NCBI GenBank assembly: GCA_017051695.1
Contig: JAFIDK010000001.1
Location: 248,001-312,000, forward strand
Length of the DNA: 64,000 nt
Source of the DNA: Algoriphagus aestuarii
GTDB taxonomy: Bacteria; Bacteroidota; Bacteroidia; Cytophagales; Cyclobacteriaceae
Direction of reading: 5' to 3'
Shown: piece by piece, positions 25,411 through 32,663 of the stretch
Numbering within the stretch: the stretch's first letter is position 1
How the letters are laid out: every line of letters starts with the position of its first letter
Position numbers and translations under genes: made by a program
The notes under the pieces: model-generated
Databases searched by the model: none
What the model was told of the DNA's origin: nothing
Seen by the model: only the letters and a program-made list of their open reading frames with translations

Positions 25411-26118
25411 CTAAATCAACTTTCTGTTTTCCAGTTTTCTAAAAAAATCCTCACGAAAGTTTCTACTGATCGGATAAATATCCTTTCCAATCACTACCTC
25501 ATTGGCCTGTACTTCATCGATATGTCGCATATTGATAATAAACGACCGGTGAATTCTGACAAACTCCCCCGGTAAAGCATTGGCAATCCCAGTTAGGGAA
25601 ACTAGTGACATGACTTTTCGGCTGGGTGTTATAAATTTCACATATTCTCTTTGGGCCTCAATCGCTTGAATTTCAGCAAACAGGAATTTTACAATTCGGG
25701 TATCTGTCTTGATAAAAAAATAATCCAGTTTCTCGGGATTTTCGACTGCCCCTACCTGTACAGATAGATATTCAATGGCACGATCGATCGCTTTTTTAAA
25801 ACGCTCGAATGAAACGGGTTTCATTAAATAATCGATCACATCCAGTTCGTATCCTTTCACTGCGTATTCCTCATATGCAGTCACAAAAATGGTTAAGGGT
25901 TTTTCTGAAAGCTCGTTCAAAACATCCATCCCTGTCATCAAGGGCATACGGATATCGAGTAAAAGAATTTCAACAGAATTCTCTTGCAAAAATTCCAGAG
26001 CCTCTTCTCCATTTTTGCATGTTCCAGCTAATTCCAGATCCGCGATTTTTGACACATAGTCCGAAAGAAGCTTTCTTGCCGGCGGTTCGTCGTCCACAAT
26101 AAGAATCTTGTATTTCAT
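25411..26118 (-). CDS. LytTR-type response regulator (AlgR/AgrA/LytR)
   Basis: 235 residues. Receiver domain 1-120 with acidic pair VDDEPPAR, phospho-acceptor Asp55 in LLLDIRMPLM, and the signature FVTAYEEYAVKGYELDVIDYLMKP. The C-terminal LytTR DNA-binding domain (about 135-230) has EIQAIEAQREYVKF and FVRIHRSFIINMRHIDEV. It overlaps the upstream histidine kinase gene by 4 bp (ATGA), a coupled pair. The target genes are unknown. Confidence 0.95.
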   Translation of the reverse strand: MKYKILIVDDEPPARKLLSDYVSKIADLELAGTCKNGEEALEFLQENSVEILLLDIRMPLMTGMDVLNELSEKPLTIFVTAYEEYAVKGYELDVIDYLMKPVSFERFKKAIDRAIEYLSVQVGAVENPEKLDYFFIKTDTRIVKFLFAEIQAIEAQREYVKFITPSRKVMSLVSLTGIANALPGEFVRIHRSFIINMRHIDEVQANEVVIGKDIYPISRNFREDFFRKLENRKLI

Positions 26119-27113
26119 GTCAAGTCAATAGTTAATTCCACATTAAATAAGGTAGGACTCTGCTCGAGCTTCAATTGATGTTTTCCTGGATAAATCAGAT
26201 TCAATCTCTTTTTTACATTGCTCAGCCCCACACCGCTTTCTTCCTCAGCCGTCTTACGGGCATCGATCACATCATTTTTTATCGTAAAAAACAGTCGATC
26301 AGTTGCATCTACATGCAAATTGATTTCGATTGTTCCATCAATTGTATTCCCATGCTTAAAGGCATTTTCCAAAAAAACCAAAAAGATCAAATGAGCGATC
26401 TGATGACTGTCTCTTACTCCTTTGTGCTTAAATATAATGGCAGGTTTTTCGTCTAGTTTTAAGCGCCAGAGCTCGATGAAGTTTTCCATAAAAGAAATCT
26501 CTTTTGTTAAAGAGACAAACCTTCCCTGGTCTTCATAGAGCATGTGCCGCATCATTTCGGATAATTTCAGGATGGCTGGCGCCGTATTTTGATCCTTGAA
26601 ATAGGCCATGGAGTAAACATTGTTCAAGGTGTTGAACAAAAAATGCGGACTTAGCTGGAGTTTCAGGAATTTCAGCTCTGAGGCCAACTGGCTGTTCCGA
26701 AGCTCAATTTCATTTCGCTGTGCTTTGATCAGATTGGCAAAAAACCAGACAACCGTCGTGACCAAGTAGAAACCAATGGCTGGAACCGATCTAATGAAAT
26801 AAGTATAAGCAACAGATTTATGTGACATGCCGAGGATATTGACTCTCAAAAGAACAATCACAATCACCAATGCAAGGGAAGCGAGAACATAGGAAAGGTA
26901 CTTGCCTTTAGAATACAGCTTAGGCAAAAGCAAATAATAATTCAGGTAAGTGATGGCGGAGGATGTCAACACATCAGAAATGACGATCTTCCATATTTCC
27001 ATTGGAGAATCAATCCAGCTGCTCAGCGAGGCATATAAAATGGCACCATAACAGAACCAGAAAAGGACATGTAGCGCATAAAATAAAGGATGCGAAATGA
27101 CATTATTCTTCAT
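26115..27113 (-). CDS. LytS/YehU-type sensor histidine kinase
   Basis: 332 residues with four predicted membrane helices in the first 130 residues and no separate sensor domain. The His_kinase domain has the phospho-accepting His157 in LSPHFLFNTLNN, and a short HATPase region (FLENAFKHG, GVGLSNVKKRL). This is the usual Bacteroidota partner of a LytTR regulator, here encoded directly downstream with a 4-bp overlap. The signal sensed is unknown. Confidence 0.93.
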   Translation of the reverse strand: MKNNVISHPLFYALHVLFWFCYGAILYASLSSWIDSPMEIWKIVISDVLTSSAITYLNYYLLLPKLYSKGKYLSYVLASLALVIVIVLLRVNILGMSHKSVAYTYFIRSVPAIGFYLVTTVVWFFANLIKAQRNEIELRNSQLASELKFLKLQLSPHFLFNTLNNVYSMAYFKDQNTAPAILKLSEMMRHMLYEDQGRFVSLTKEISFMENFIELWRLKLDEKPAIIFKHKGVRDSHQIAHLIFLVFLENAFKHGNTIDGTIEINLHVDATDRLFFTIKNDVIDARKTAEEESGVGLSNVKKRLNLIYPGKHQLKLEQSPTLFNVELTIDLT

Positions 27114-27536
27114 TTTCGAAATTTAGAATTTTAAATAACACCAAATCTCAGCGATCATCCAACTGACTGTTGTGCTCTACAGAAGACAGGTTTTTTCCAA
27201 CAAGTGGTAATAGATCACTACTATTTATATGTAAATTGGAAATAGGGAAAAGCAATCTAGGATATGTTAAAATTTATAATTGAGGCCGCTTCGGTCTTCG
27301 GTCACCGGTCTTCCGACCAGATAAGCTAAGAATTTAAGGTGACTGGCATCTTTAGTGATAGACATGCTAAATGATTTTTCATTCGTAGATCAAATCAGTT
27401 GACTGGGTGAGAGAACCTTGCTGTCTATTGATTTACCCCAATCCCTAGTATTTTTTTTCGTCTATTAGTAGTGGTGAATTGAGCTAATCCAATTTACAAT
27501 CCATTGAAATCTAGCTCTTCAAATAACAAAACAATC
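27114..27536. other. Gene-free spacer with a GC-rich 7-mer repeat patch
   Basis: 423 bp between the divergent LytS and NTF2-like genes. Most is AT-rich. At 27290-27318 lies a distinct GC-rich patch of four 7-8-mers: TTCGGTC, TTCGGTC, ACCGGTC, TTCCGACC. These are near-repeats with partial inverted symmetry (GGTC at the start, GACC at the end). It may be a binding site or a small dispersed element. Nothing else recognised. Confidence 0.4.
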
Positions 27537-27986
27537 ATGAAAAAACACTTCTTCATTTTTACCCTCCTGTTATTCAGCGTTTCCTTCACTTTTGCCCAAT
27601 CTTCCGCGGAGCAGGATATCAAAAAGCTTTCCATGGACAAATGGCAGTGGATGGCCGACAAGGATGTCGCCAAACTGGAAAAGCTATTCGATGACAAAGC
27701 AAAGTTCGTACATATGAGTGGCAGCTGGAAAAAAGACCGGGAATTGGAAATTATTGAGTCAGGAAGCATCTGGTATAAAAATGCTGAAGTACATGATACA
27801 GCAATTGAAATTTCTGGAAATACGGCGGTGGTTTGGAATAGAATCACTTTGACAGCACATGTGCGAGGCAATGATGTAGAAAATGAGTTTACGGTCACTG
27901 AAGTTTATCAAAAGCAAGGAGATGAATGGAAAATGCTGGTTTTCACATTTAGCAGTGTAAGGGATACACACGAAATAGAACATTAA
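27537..27986 (+). CDS. Secreted NTF2-like (DUF4440) protein, intact copy
   Basis: 149 residues from ATG 27537, which begins the signal peptide MKKHFFIFTLLLFSVSFTFAQ; the longer reading from 27504 is unlikely. The SnoaL/NTF2-like fold is indicated by KWQWMADKDVAKLEKLFDDKAKFVHMSG and VTEVYQKQGDEWKMLVFTFS. Such domains are cone-shaped ligand pockets. The next gene is a tandem paralogue with a frameshift. Function unknown. Confidence 0.85.
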   Translation: MKKHFFIFTLLLFSVSFTFAQSSAEQDIKKLSMDKWQWMADKDVAKLEKLFDDKAKFVHMSGSWKKDRELEIIESGSIWYKNAEVHDTAIEISGNTAVVWNRITLTAHVRGNDVENEFTVTEVYQKQGDEWKMLVFTFSSVRDTHEIEH

Positions 27987-28004
27987 TCCTAAAACCGAGC
28001 TACC

Positions 28005-28452
28005 ATGAAAAAGACAATCCTTGGAGTATTTATTTTTCTTTTTGCAGTCCAGTTTGCCAATGCGCAAGAGGAAGCTACCAAACAGGAAATCATCGAACTA
28101 TCCAAAACCAAATGGCAATGGATGGCTGATAAAGAGGCTGAAAAACTAGCAGAATTATTCGATGACAAATCAGTTTTTGTTCACATGGGTGGTTCTTGGG
28201 GGAAAGACCAGGAAGTAAACATCATCCGCAGTGGAGGTATTTTGGTATAAAAACGCAGAAATCCATGAGGTATCTGTAGAAATCATAGAAAATACAGCAA
28301 TCCTACTTAACAGGATTACACTGATTGCCGAAGTTGGAGGCAATGAGGTGACCAATCCTTTTGAAGTCACAGAAGTCTATATCAAGAAAGCTGATGGATG
28401 GAAGTTGGGTTCGCTTTCATTTACCAAATTGATGGGACCTGCTGACAGATAA
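28005..28452 (+). pseudogene. NTF2-like (DUF4440) paralogue broken by a +1 frameshift
   Basis: The first frame (28005-28250) encodes a signal peptide and KWQWMADKEAEKLAELFDDK up to RSGGI, then a premature stop. The +1 frame from about 28244 continues WYKNAEIHEVSVEIIENTA to the end KLMGPADR, exactly where the intact neighbour reads SGSIWYKNAEVHD. The shift lies in a run of four T at 28240-28243 where three would restore the frame. It is either a recent mutation, a slippage-controlled site or a base-calling error. Restored length is about 148 residues, like its neighbour. Confidence 0.85.
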
Positions 28453-28491
28453 AATTCTTTGGGTGTCTTTAGTAAAGAAATATAAAGTTCC

Positions 28492-29109
28492 ATGAAATAT
28501 TTTTTCCTATTTGTTTTCCTATTCGGATCTCTCAACTGCACTGGTAAAACTGGTACAGAAAAGATTTTTGATGCAGAGGAAATTAAATCGGAAAGGATTC
28601 TTATCGTTTATCTCAGCAGAACCAAAAACACCAAGGCTATTGCAGAGATGATTCAAGACCAAGTTGGTGGTGATTTGGTGGAGCTGGAATTAATCAATCC
28701 TTACCCAGAAAATTACCAAGCCATTGTAGCTCAAGTTGCGCGGGAAAATGAAACAGGTTTTTTACCGCCATTGAAAACCAACATCGAAGATTTGGCCTCC
28801 TATGATATCGTTTTCGTGGGTTTTCCAACTTGGGGAATGCAGCTCCCTCCTCCTATGAAAAGCTTTCTCTCCTCAGCTGATTTAAGCGAAAAAACAGTTA
28901 TTCCCTTCAATACCAATGCCGGATATGGAGTAGGAAGCAGCTTTGAAAAGGTGAAAGAACTTTGTCCAAACAGTACCATTTTGGATGGGTTCACCATCAA
29001 AGGTGGAATAGAAAGAGATGGGGTACTCTTTGTCATGGAAGGTGAAAAAGAAAGGAAAGCAAAAGAAGAAGTAAAATCCTGGCTGAGCAGTTTGCCGATT
29101 CAGTTTTAA
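28492..29109 (+). CDS. Flavodoxin-like lipoprotein
   Basis: 205 residues. An N-terminal hydrophobic segment ends in a lipobox-like SLNC (Cys16), so the protein is probably anchored outside the cytoplasm. The flavodoxin fold follows: phosphate-binding loop VYLSRTKNTKAIAEMI, then IVFVGFPTWGMQLPPPMKSFL, and VIPFNTNAGYGVGSSFEKV. It binds FMN by family. It sits in a same-strand row after the NTF2-like pair and before the AraC fragment. Extracytoplasmic flavodoxin-fold lipoproteins are frequent in Bacteroidota, but the electron partners are unknown. Confidence 0.87.
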   Translation: MKYFFLFVFLFGSLNCTGKTGTEKIFDAEEIKSERILIVYLSRTKNTKAIAEMIQDQVGGDLVELELINPYPENYQAIVAQVARENETGFLPPLKTNIEDLASYDIVFVGFPTWGMQLPPPMKSFLSSADLSEKTVIPFNTNAGYGVGSSFEKVKELCPNSTILDGFTIKGGIERDGVLFVMEGEKERKAKEEVKSWLSSLPIQF

Positions 29110-29159
29110 CAAAAACACCTTTCATTCTAAACCAAAAATCTGCAAATGTTCATTTCGAA

Positions 29160-29561
29160 ATGATTGTAAAAAAACTTAAAGAGGATTTTAAACCAAGCTC
29201 TGAAATTGCCTCAAAAAGGATTAGCCTAGCATTCATGAATATACTTGAAAATCAGTTTCCTATTGAGAATAAATTCCATTCCCTGCAATTCAAAACCCCA
29301 TTTGATTTTGCAGGCCAATTAAACATTCATGTAAATCATTTAAACCGAGTTTTAAAATCAAACTTCAATAAAACCACCACTTCAATCATAAGTGAAAGAA
29401 TCCTACATGAAGCTAAATATTTACTCCTAGAAAGCTCCTGGAACATATCCGAAATTGCTTATGCACTGGGATTTAAAGAGGTCACTCATTTCAATAATTT
29501 CTTTAAGAAACATATCAGCATGAGTCCTTCCAAGTATAGAAATGAAATTAACCGAAAATAA
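29160..29561 (+). CDS. AraC-type regulator lacking the N-terminal sensor domain
   Basis: 133 residues containing the conserved linker (LENQFPIENK, PFDFAGQLNIHVNHLNRVLK) and the AraC HTH pair, including WNISEIAYALGFKEVTHFNNFFKKH. Full-length relatives of this group are near 290 residues, with a cupin domain before this part. The cupin is missing. The reading frame upstream back to 29112 is open but short and not cupin-like. Either a truncated remnant of a full regulator or a stand-alone DNA-binding protein; I favour remnant, given the other decayed genes nearby. Confidence 0.65.
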   Translation: MIVKKLKEDFKPSSEIASKRISLAFMNILENQFPIENKFHSLQFKTPFDFAGQLNIHVNHLNRVLKSNFNKTTTSIISERILHEAKYLLLESSWNISEIAYALGFKEVTHFNNFFKKHISMSPSKYRNEINRK

Positions 29562-29599
29562 GTCAACATAGATAGATTCAGTAACAGGAAAGTCCAAGT

Positions 29600-29620
29600 C
29601 CAAGTGGGCTTGGTTTTTTT
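29600..29620 (+). terminator. Rho-independent terminator
   Basis: CCAAG (29600-29604) pairs with CTTGG (29609-29613) around TGGG, directly followed by seven T. A preceding AAGTCC can alternatively pair with GGGCTT. It lies 39 bp after the AraC fragment and probably ends that transcript. Confidence 0.7.
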
Positions 29621-29834
29621 AAAGAATCTACCTTTCAACTAATGATTGATACAAACCACATTTAGGCCCTATGTTTGACGAGGAAAAAATCAGGGTAGAA
29701 GTGATGTATTTCTTAAAAGAGAATTGAGATGATACTGAATTCAAATTCACTAAAAAAGGGCTATTTGAATCTTGTAAGGCAGCTTCAAGAAATCTTTATT
29801 AACTTGTAATACACAATAAATCAACCATTTATCC

Positions 29835-32075
29835 ATGCCAACCCAAAACTCAAATCTCAGCAGAAGATCATTTTTAAAAGCTTCCGCCCTTGCTGGAGGA
29901 GGATTGATGCTCAGTTTTAGTTGGCTTGCAGGCTGCAAACCCAGCCCTGAAAAGTTGAAGACTTTGCCAAAGGAATGGTTCCACATGAATGGGTATATAC
30001 GGATTGGAGATAATGGCTTAATCACCATCATGTCGCCGAACCCTGAAGGTGGACAGAACATCAAAACATCCATGCCCATGATTGTGGCGGAGGAACTGGA
30101 TGCAGATTGGAAAGATGTAATGGTAGAACAAGCACCTTTGGATACCGAGAATTTTACCAGGCAGTTTTTAGGCGGAAGTCAAGCCATTCGGATTGGTTGG
30201 ACGCCTCTCCGCACTGCCGGTGCTACTGCAAGAAACCTGCTGATCCAAGCAGCAGCCCAAACATGGAATGTTCCAGCCTCGGAAATCAAAACCGAAAAGG
30301 GGTTTTTAATTTATCAGCCCGGTAATTTGAAAATCCATTATGGTGAGGTAGCCTCCTTAGCTGCCTCGCTCCCGATTCCTGAAGAAGTTACACTTAAAAC
30401 CCCCAATGAATTTACCCTGATCGGCACATCTCGAAAGAATGTGGACGTACCTAAAATCATCACCGGAAAACCACTCTTTGGAATCGATTACAAAAAAGAA
30501 GGAATGAAAATCGCAATGATCATTCATCCACCTGCTTTTGGAATGAAAGTGAAGTCTTTTGATGCAGCCAATGCCAAGCAGATGCCCGGCATTGTGGATA
30601 TTTTTCAGATCAAATCCCTTCAAGACGACTACAAAAGGACATTTTTCGACACTACCCAATTCACGGATTTAATAGCCGTCGTGGGTAATAGCACTTGGGA
30701 GGTGATGAATGCCAAAAAAGCAGTAGAAGTAGAATATGAACTTTTGGAATCTTATGAAGAAATAAGAGATATGTTCGGTAGAGCGGGAAGCCGAACTGTC
30801 CCAGGAGGACTGGAAAGCTTAGATTCCCAACTACTCAAGATGCAGGAGGCTGCTCAAAATGCTACAGTTCAAAGAAAAGATGGTGATCCTGAAGCTGCTT
30901 TCAAAAAAGCCGCTAAAGTAATTGAACAAACTTACACTGCTCCTTTTTTGGCTCATAACTGCATGGAACCTATGAATTTCTTTGCCCATGTCAATGGCGA
31001 AAAAGTCTATTGTGCCGGGCCTCTTCAAAAGCCGGAACTGACCGAGCAGGCATTATCCTCGAGGTTAGGAATTCCCATAGAAAACATAGAAATAGAGATT
31101 ACTCGTTTGGGTGGTGGCTATGGAAGAAGATCTTATGCGCATTGGTTAATCGAAGCGGCCGTCATTTCTCAAAAAGTCAATGCTCCCATCAAACTCATTT
31201 ACTCCAGGGAAGATGATATGACAGCTGGAATTTACCGTTCTCGCTATCAGATTACCTACAGAGCGGCATTAGATGAAAACAATGAATTGATCGGATTTCA
31301 TATTAATGGAGGTGGTTTGCCGGAAAATCCATTGCATGCCAATCGCTTTCCTGCCGGGTCGGTAGACAATTACCTGGTAGAAGGCTGGGAAGTTCCTTCC
31401 AATGTCACGACAGGCTCATTTCGGGCCCCAAGATCCAATTTCAATGCCTCTGCAGAACAGTCCTTTTTGGATGAAGTAGCAGAAGCGGCGGGTAAAGATC
31501 CGTTAGAATTCAGAATTGAGCTATTGAAAAAAGCCAAAGCTAATCCTGTGGGAGAAAACAATGATTACGATCCCGATCGATATTTAGGAGTATTGGAATT
31601 GGTCAAAACCAAATCCAATTGGGGAAAGCAGGAAAATGGAATATCAAGAGGCGTATCTGCCTATTTCTGTCATAACAGCTATGCTGCGCAAGTTTTGGAT
31701 TTGAAAATAGAAAATGGTGTGGTGGCTGTCCAAAAAGTGATAAGTGCTGTGGATTGTGGGATTCTGATTAATCCGGATGCCGCCAAAAACCTATGCGAGG
31801 GAGCCGTTGTTGATGGGATCGGTACTGCCTTATTTGGAGAGCAGACTTTTGAACAGGGTGTACCTACAAACAAAAACTTTGATACCTATCGAATGATCCG
31901 GATGAAAGAAGCTCCTGCAAGTATTGAGACTTATTTTGTGGAGAACGGATTAGATCCAAGCGGTTTAGGAGAACCTGCCTACCCTCCCATCTTTGCCGCA
32001 TTGGCAAATGCCTTGTATAAGGCCACGGGGAAAAGGTATTATGACCAACCCTATGCACCTCAACTATCCACGTGA
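29835..32075 (+). CDS. iorB: Molybdenum hydroxylase large subunit, isoquinoline 1-oxidoreductase beta type (copy 1)
   Basis: 746 residues. A twin-arginine signal (SRRSFLKASALAGGG) ends in LAGC, with Cys34 as a lipobox, so it is likely exported folded and membrane-anchored. The molybdopterin-binding region RLGGGYGRRSYAHWLIEAA and the active-site Glu in GLGEPAYPPIFAALANALY are conserved. The xanthine-oxidase-family substrate region APRSNFNASAEQSFLDE is present. Substrate unknown; the family oxidises N-heterocycles and aldehydes. The 2Fe-2S partner follows at 32194, and a second large-subunit paralogue at 32664. Confidence 0.92.
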   Translation: MPTQNSNLSRRSFLKASALAGGGLMLSFSWLAGCKPSPEKLKTLPKEWFHMNGYIRIGDNGLITIMSPNPEGGQNIKTSMPMIVAEELDADWKDVMVEQAPLDTENFTRQFLGGSQAIRIGWTPLRTAGATARNLLIQAAAQTWNVPASEIKTEKGFLIYQPGNLKIHYGEVASLAASLPIPEEVTLKTPNEFTLIGTSRKNVDVPKIITGKPLFGIDYKKEGMKIAMIIHPPAFGMKVKSFDAANAKQMPGIVDIFQIKSLQDDYKRTFFDTTQFTDLIAVVGNSTWEVMNAKKAVEVEYELLESYEEIRDMFGRAGSRTVPGGLESLDSQLLKMQEAAQNATVQRKDGDPEAAFKKAAKVIEQTYTAPFLAHNCMEPMNFFAHVNGEKVYCAGPLQKPELTEQALSSRLGIPIENIEIEITRLGGGYGRRSYAHWLIEAAVISQKVNAPIKLIYSREDDMTAGIYRSRYQITYRAALDENNELIGFHINGGGLPENPLHANRFPAGSVDNYLVEGWEVPSNVTTGSFRAPRSNFNASAEQSFLDEVAEAAGKDPLEFRIELLKKAKANPVGENNDYDPDRYLGVLELVKTKSNWGKQENGISRGVSAYFCHNSYAAQVLDLKIENGVVAVQKVISAVDCGILINPDAAKNLCEGAVVDGIGTALFGEQTFEQGVPTNKNFDTYRMIRMKEAPASIETYFVENGLDPSGLGEPAYPPIFAALANALYKATGKRYYDQPYAPQLST

Positions 32076-32193
32076 TTCCAATAAACAATCAGCCCTAGAA
32101 ACACTTATATAATTGATATATAGTAGTTTTCGTTTGATTTTCGTAACGATAAAAATTATAAACAGACTAAATTAGAATTAAAATAAAATCACT

Positions 32194-32652
32194 ATGGCCA
32201 TATTTAACCTCTCGATTAACGGACAAAACAAACAAGTTGACGTAGATCCAAACACTCCTATGCTATGGGTCCTTCGGGATCATTTGGATTTAGTAGGAAC
32301 CAAATTTGGATGCGGGATCGCTCAATGTGGCGCTTGCACCATCCATTTTGATGGTACTGCAACCCGCTCTTGCCAACTCCCGGTTTCTGCAGCTGAAGGT
32401 GCTGAAATTACCACTATTGAAGGCATTTCGGAAAAGGGGGATCATCCTGTTCAAAAAGCATGGCTGGAACATGATGTTCCACAATGTGGCTATTGCCAGG
32501 CAGGACAGATTATGTCTGCTGCTGCTTTGCTAAAAGATAATCCAAGCCCAAGTGATGAGGACATTGACAATGCCATGAATGGTAATATTTGTCGCTGTGG
32601 CACATATACACGCATCAAAGCAGCCATTAAAACAGCTTCTCAAAACATTTAA
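32194..32652 (+). CDS. iorA: 2Fe-2S subunit of the molybdenum hydroxylase (isoquinoline 1-oxidoreductase alpha type)
   Basis: 152 residues, normal length. Both iron-sulfur clusters are complete: the plant-type ferredoxin motif [15 protein letters not shown] with a later Cys in RSCQLPVS, and the helical domain [10 protein letters not shown] with [11 protein letters not shown]. It has no signal of its own, so export would depend on the Tat signal of a large subunit. Only one small subunit is encoded for two large subunits, so it may serve both. No FAD subunit or XdhC-type maturation gene lies in the window. Confidence 0.93.
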   Translation: MAIFNLSINGQNKQVDVDPNTPMLWVLRDHLDLVGTKFGCGIAQCGACTIHFDGTATRSCQLPVSAAEGAEITTIEGISEKGDHPVQKAWLEHDVPQCGYCQAGQIMSAAALLKDNPSPSDEDIDNAMNGNICRCGTYTRIKAAIKTASQNI

Positions 32653-32663
32653 ACCAGCAAATC

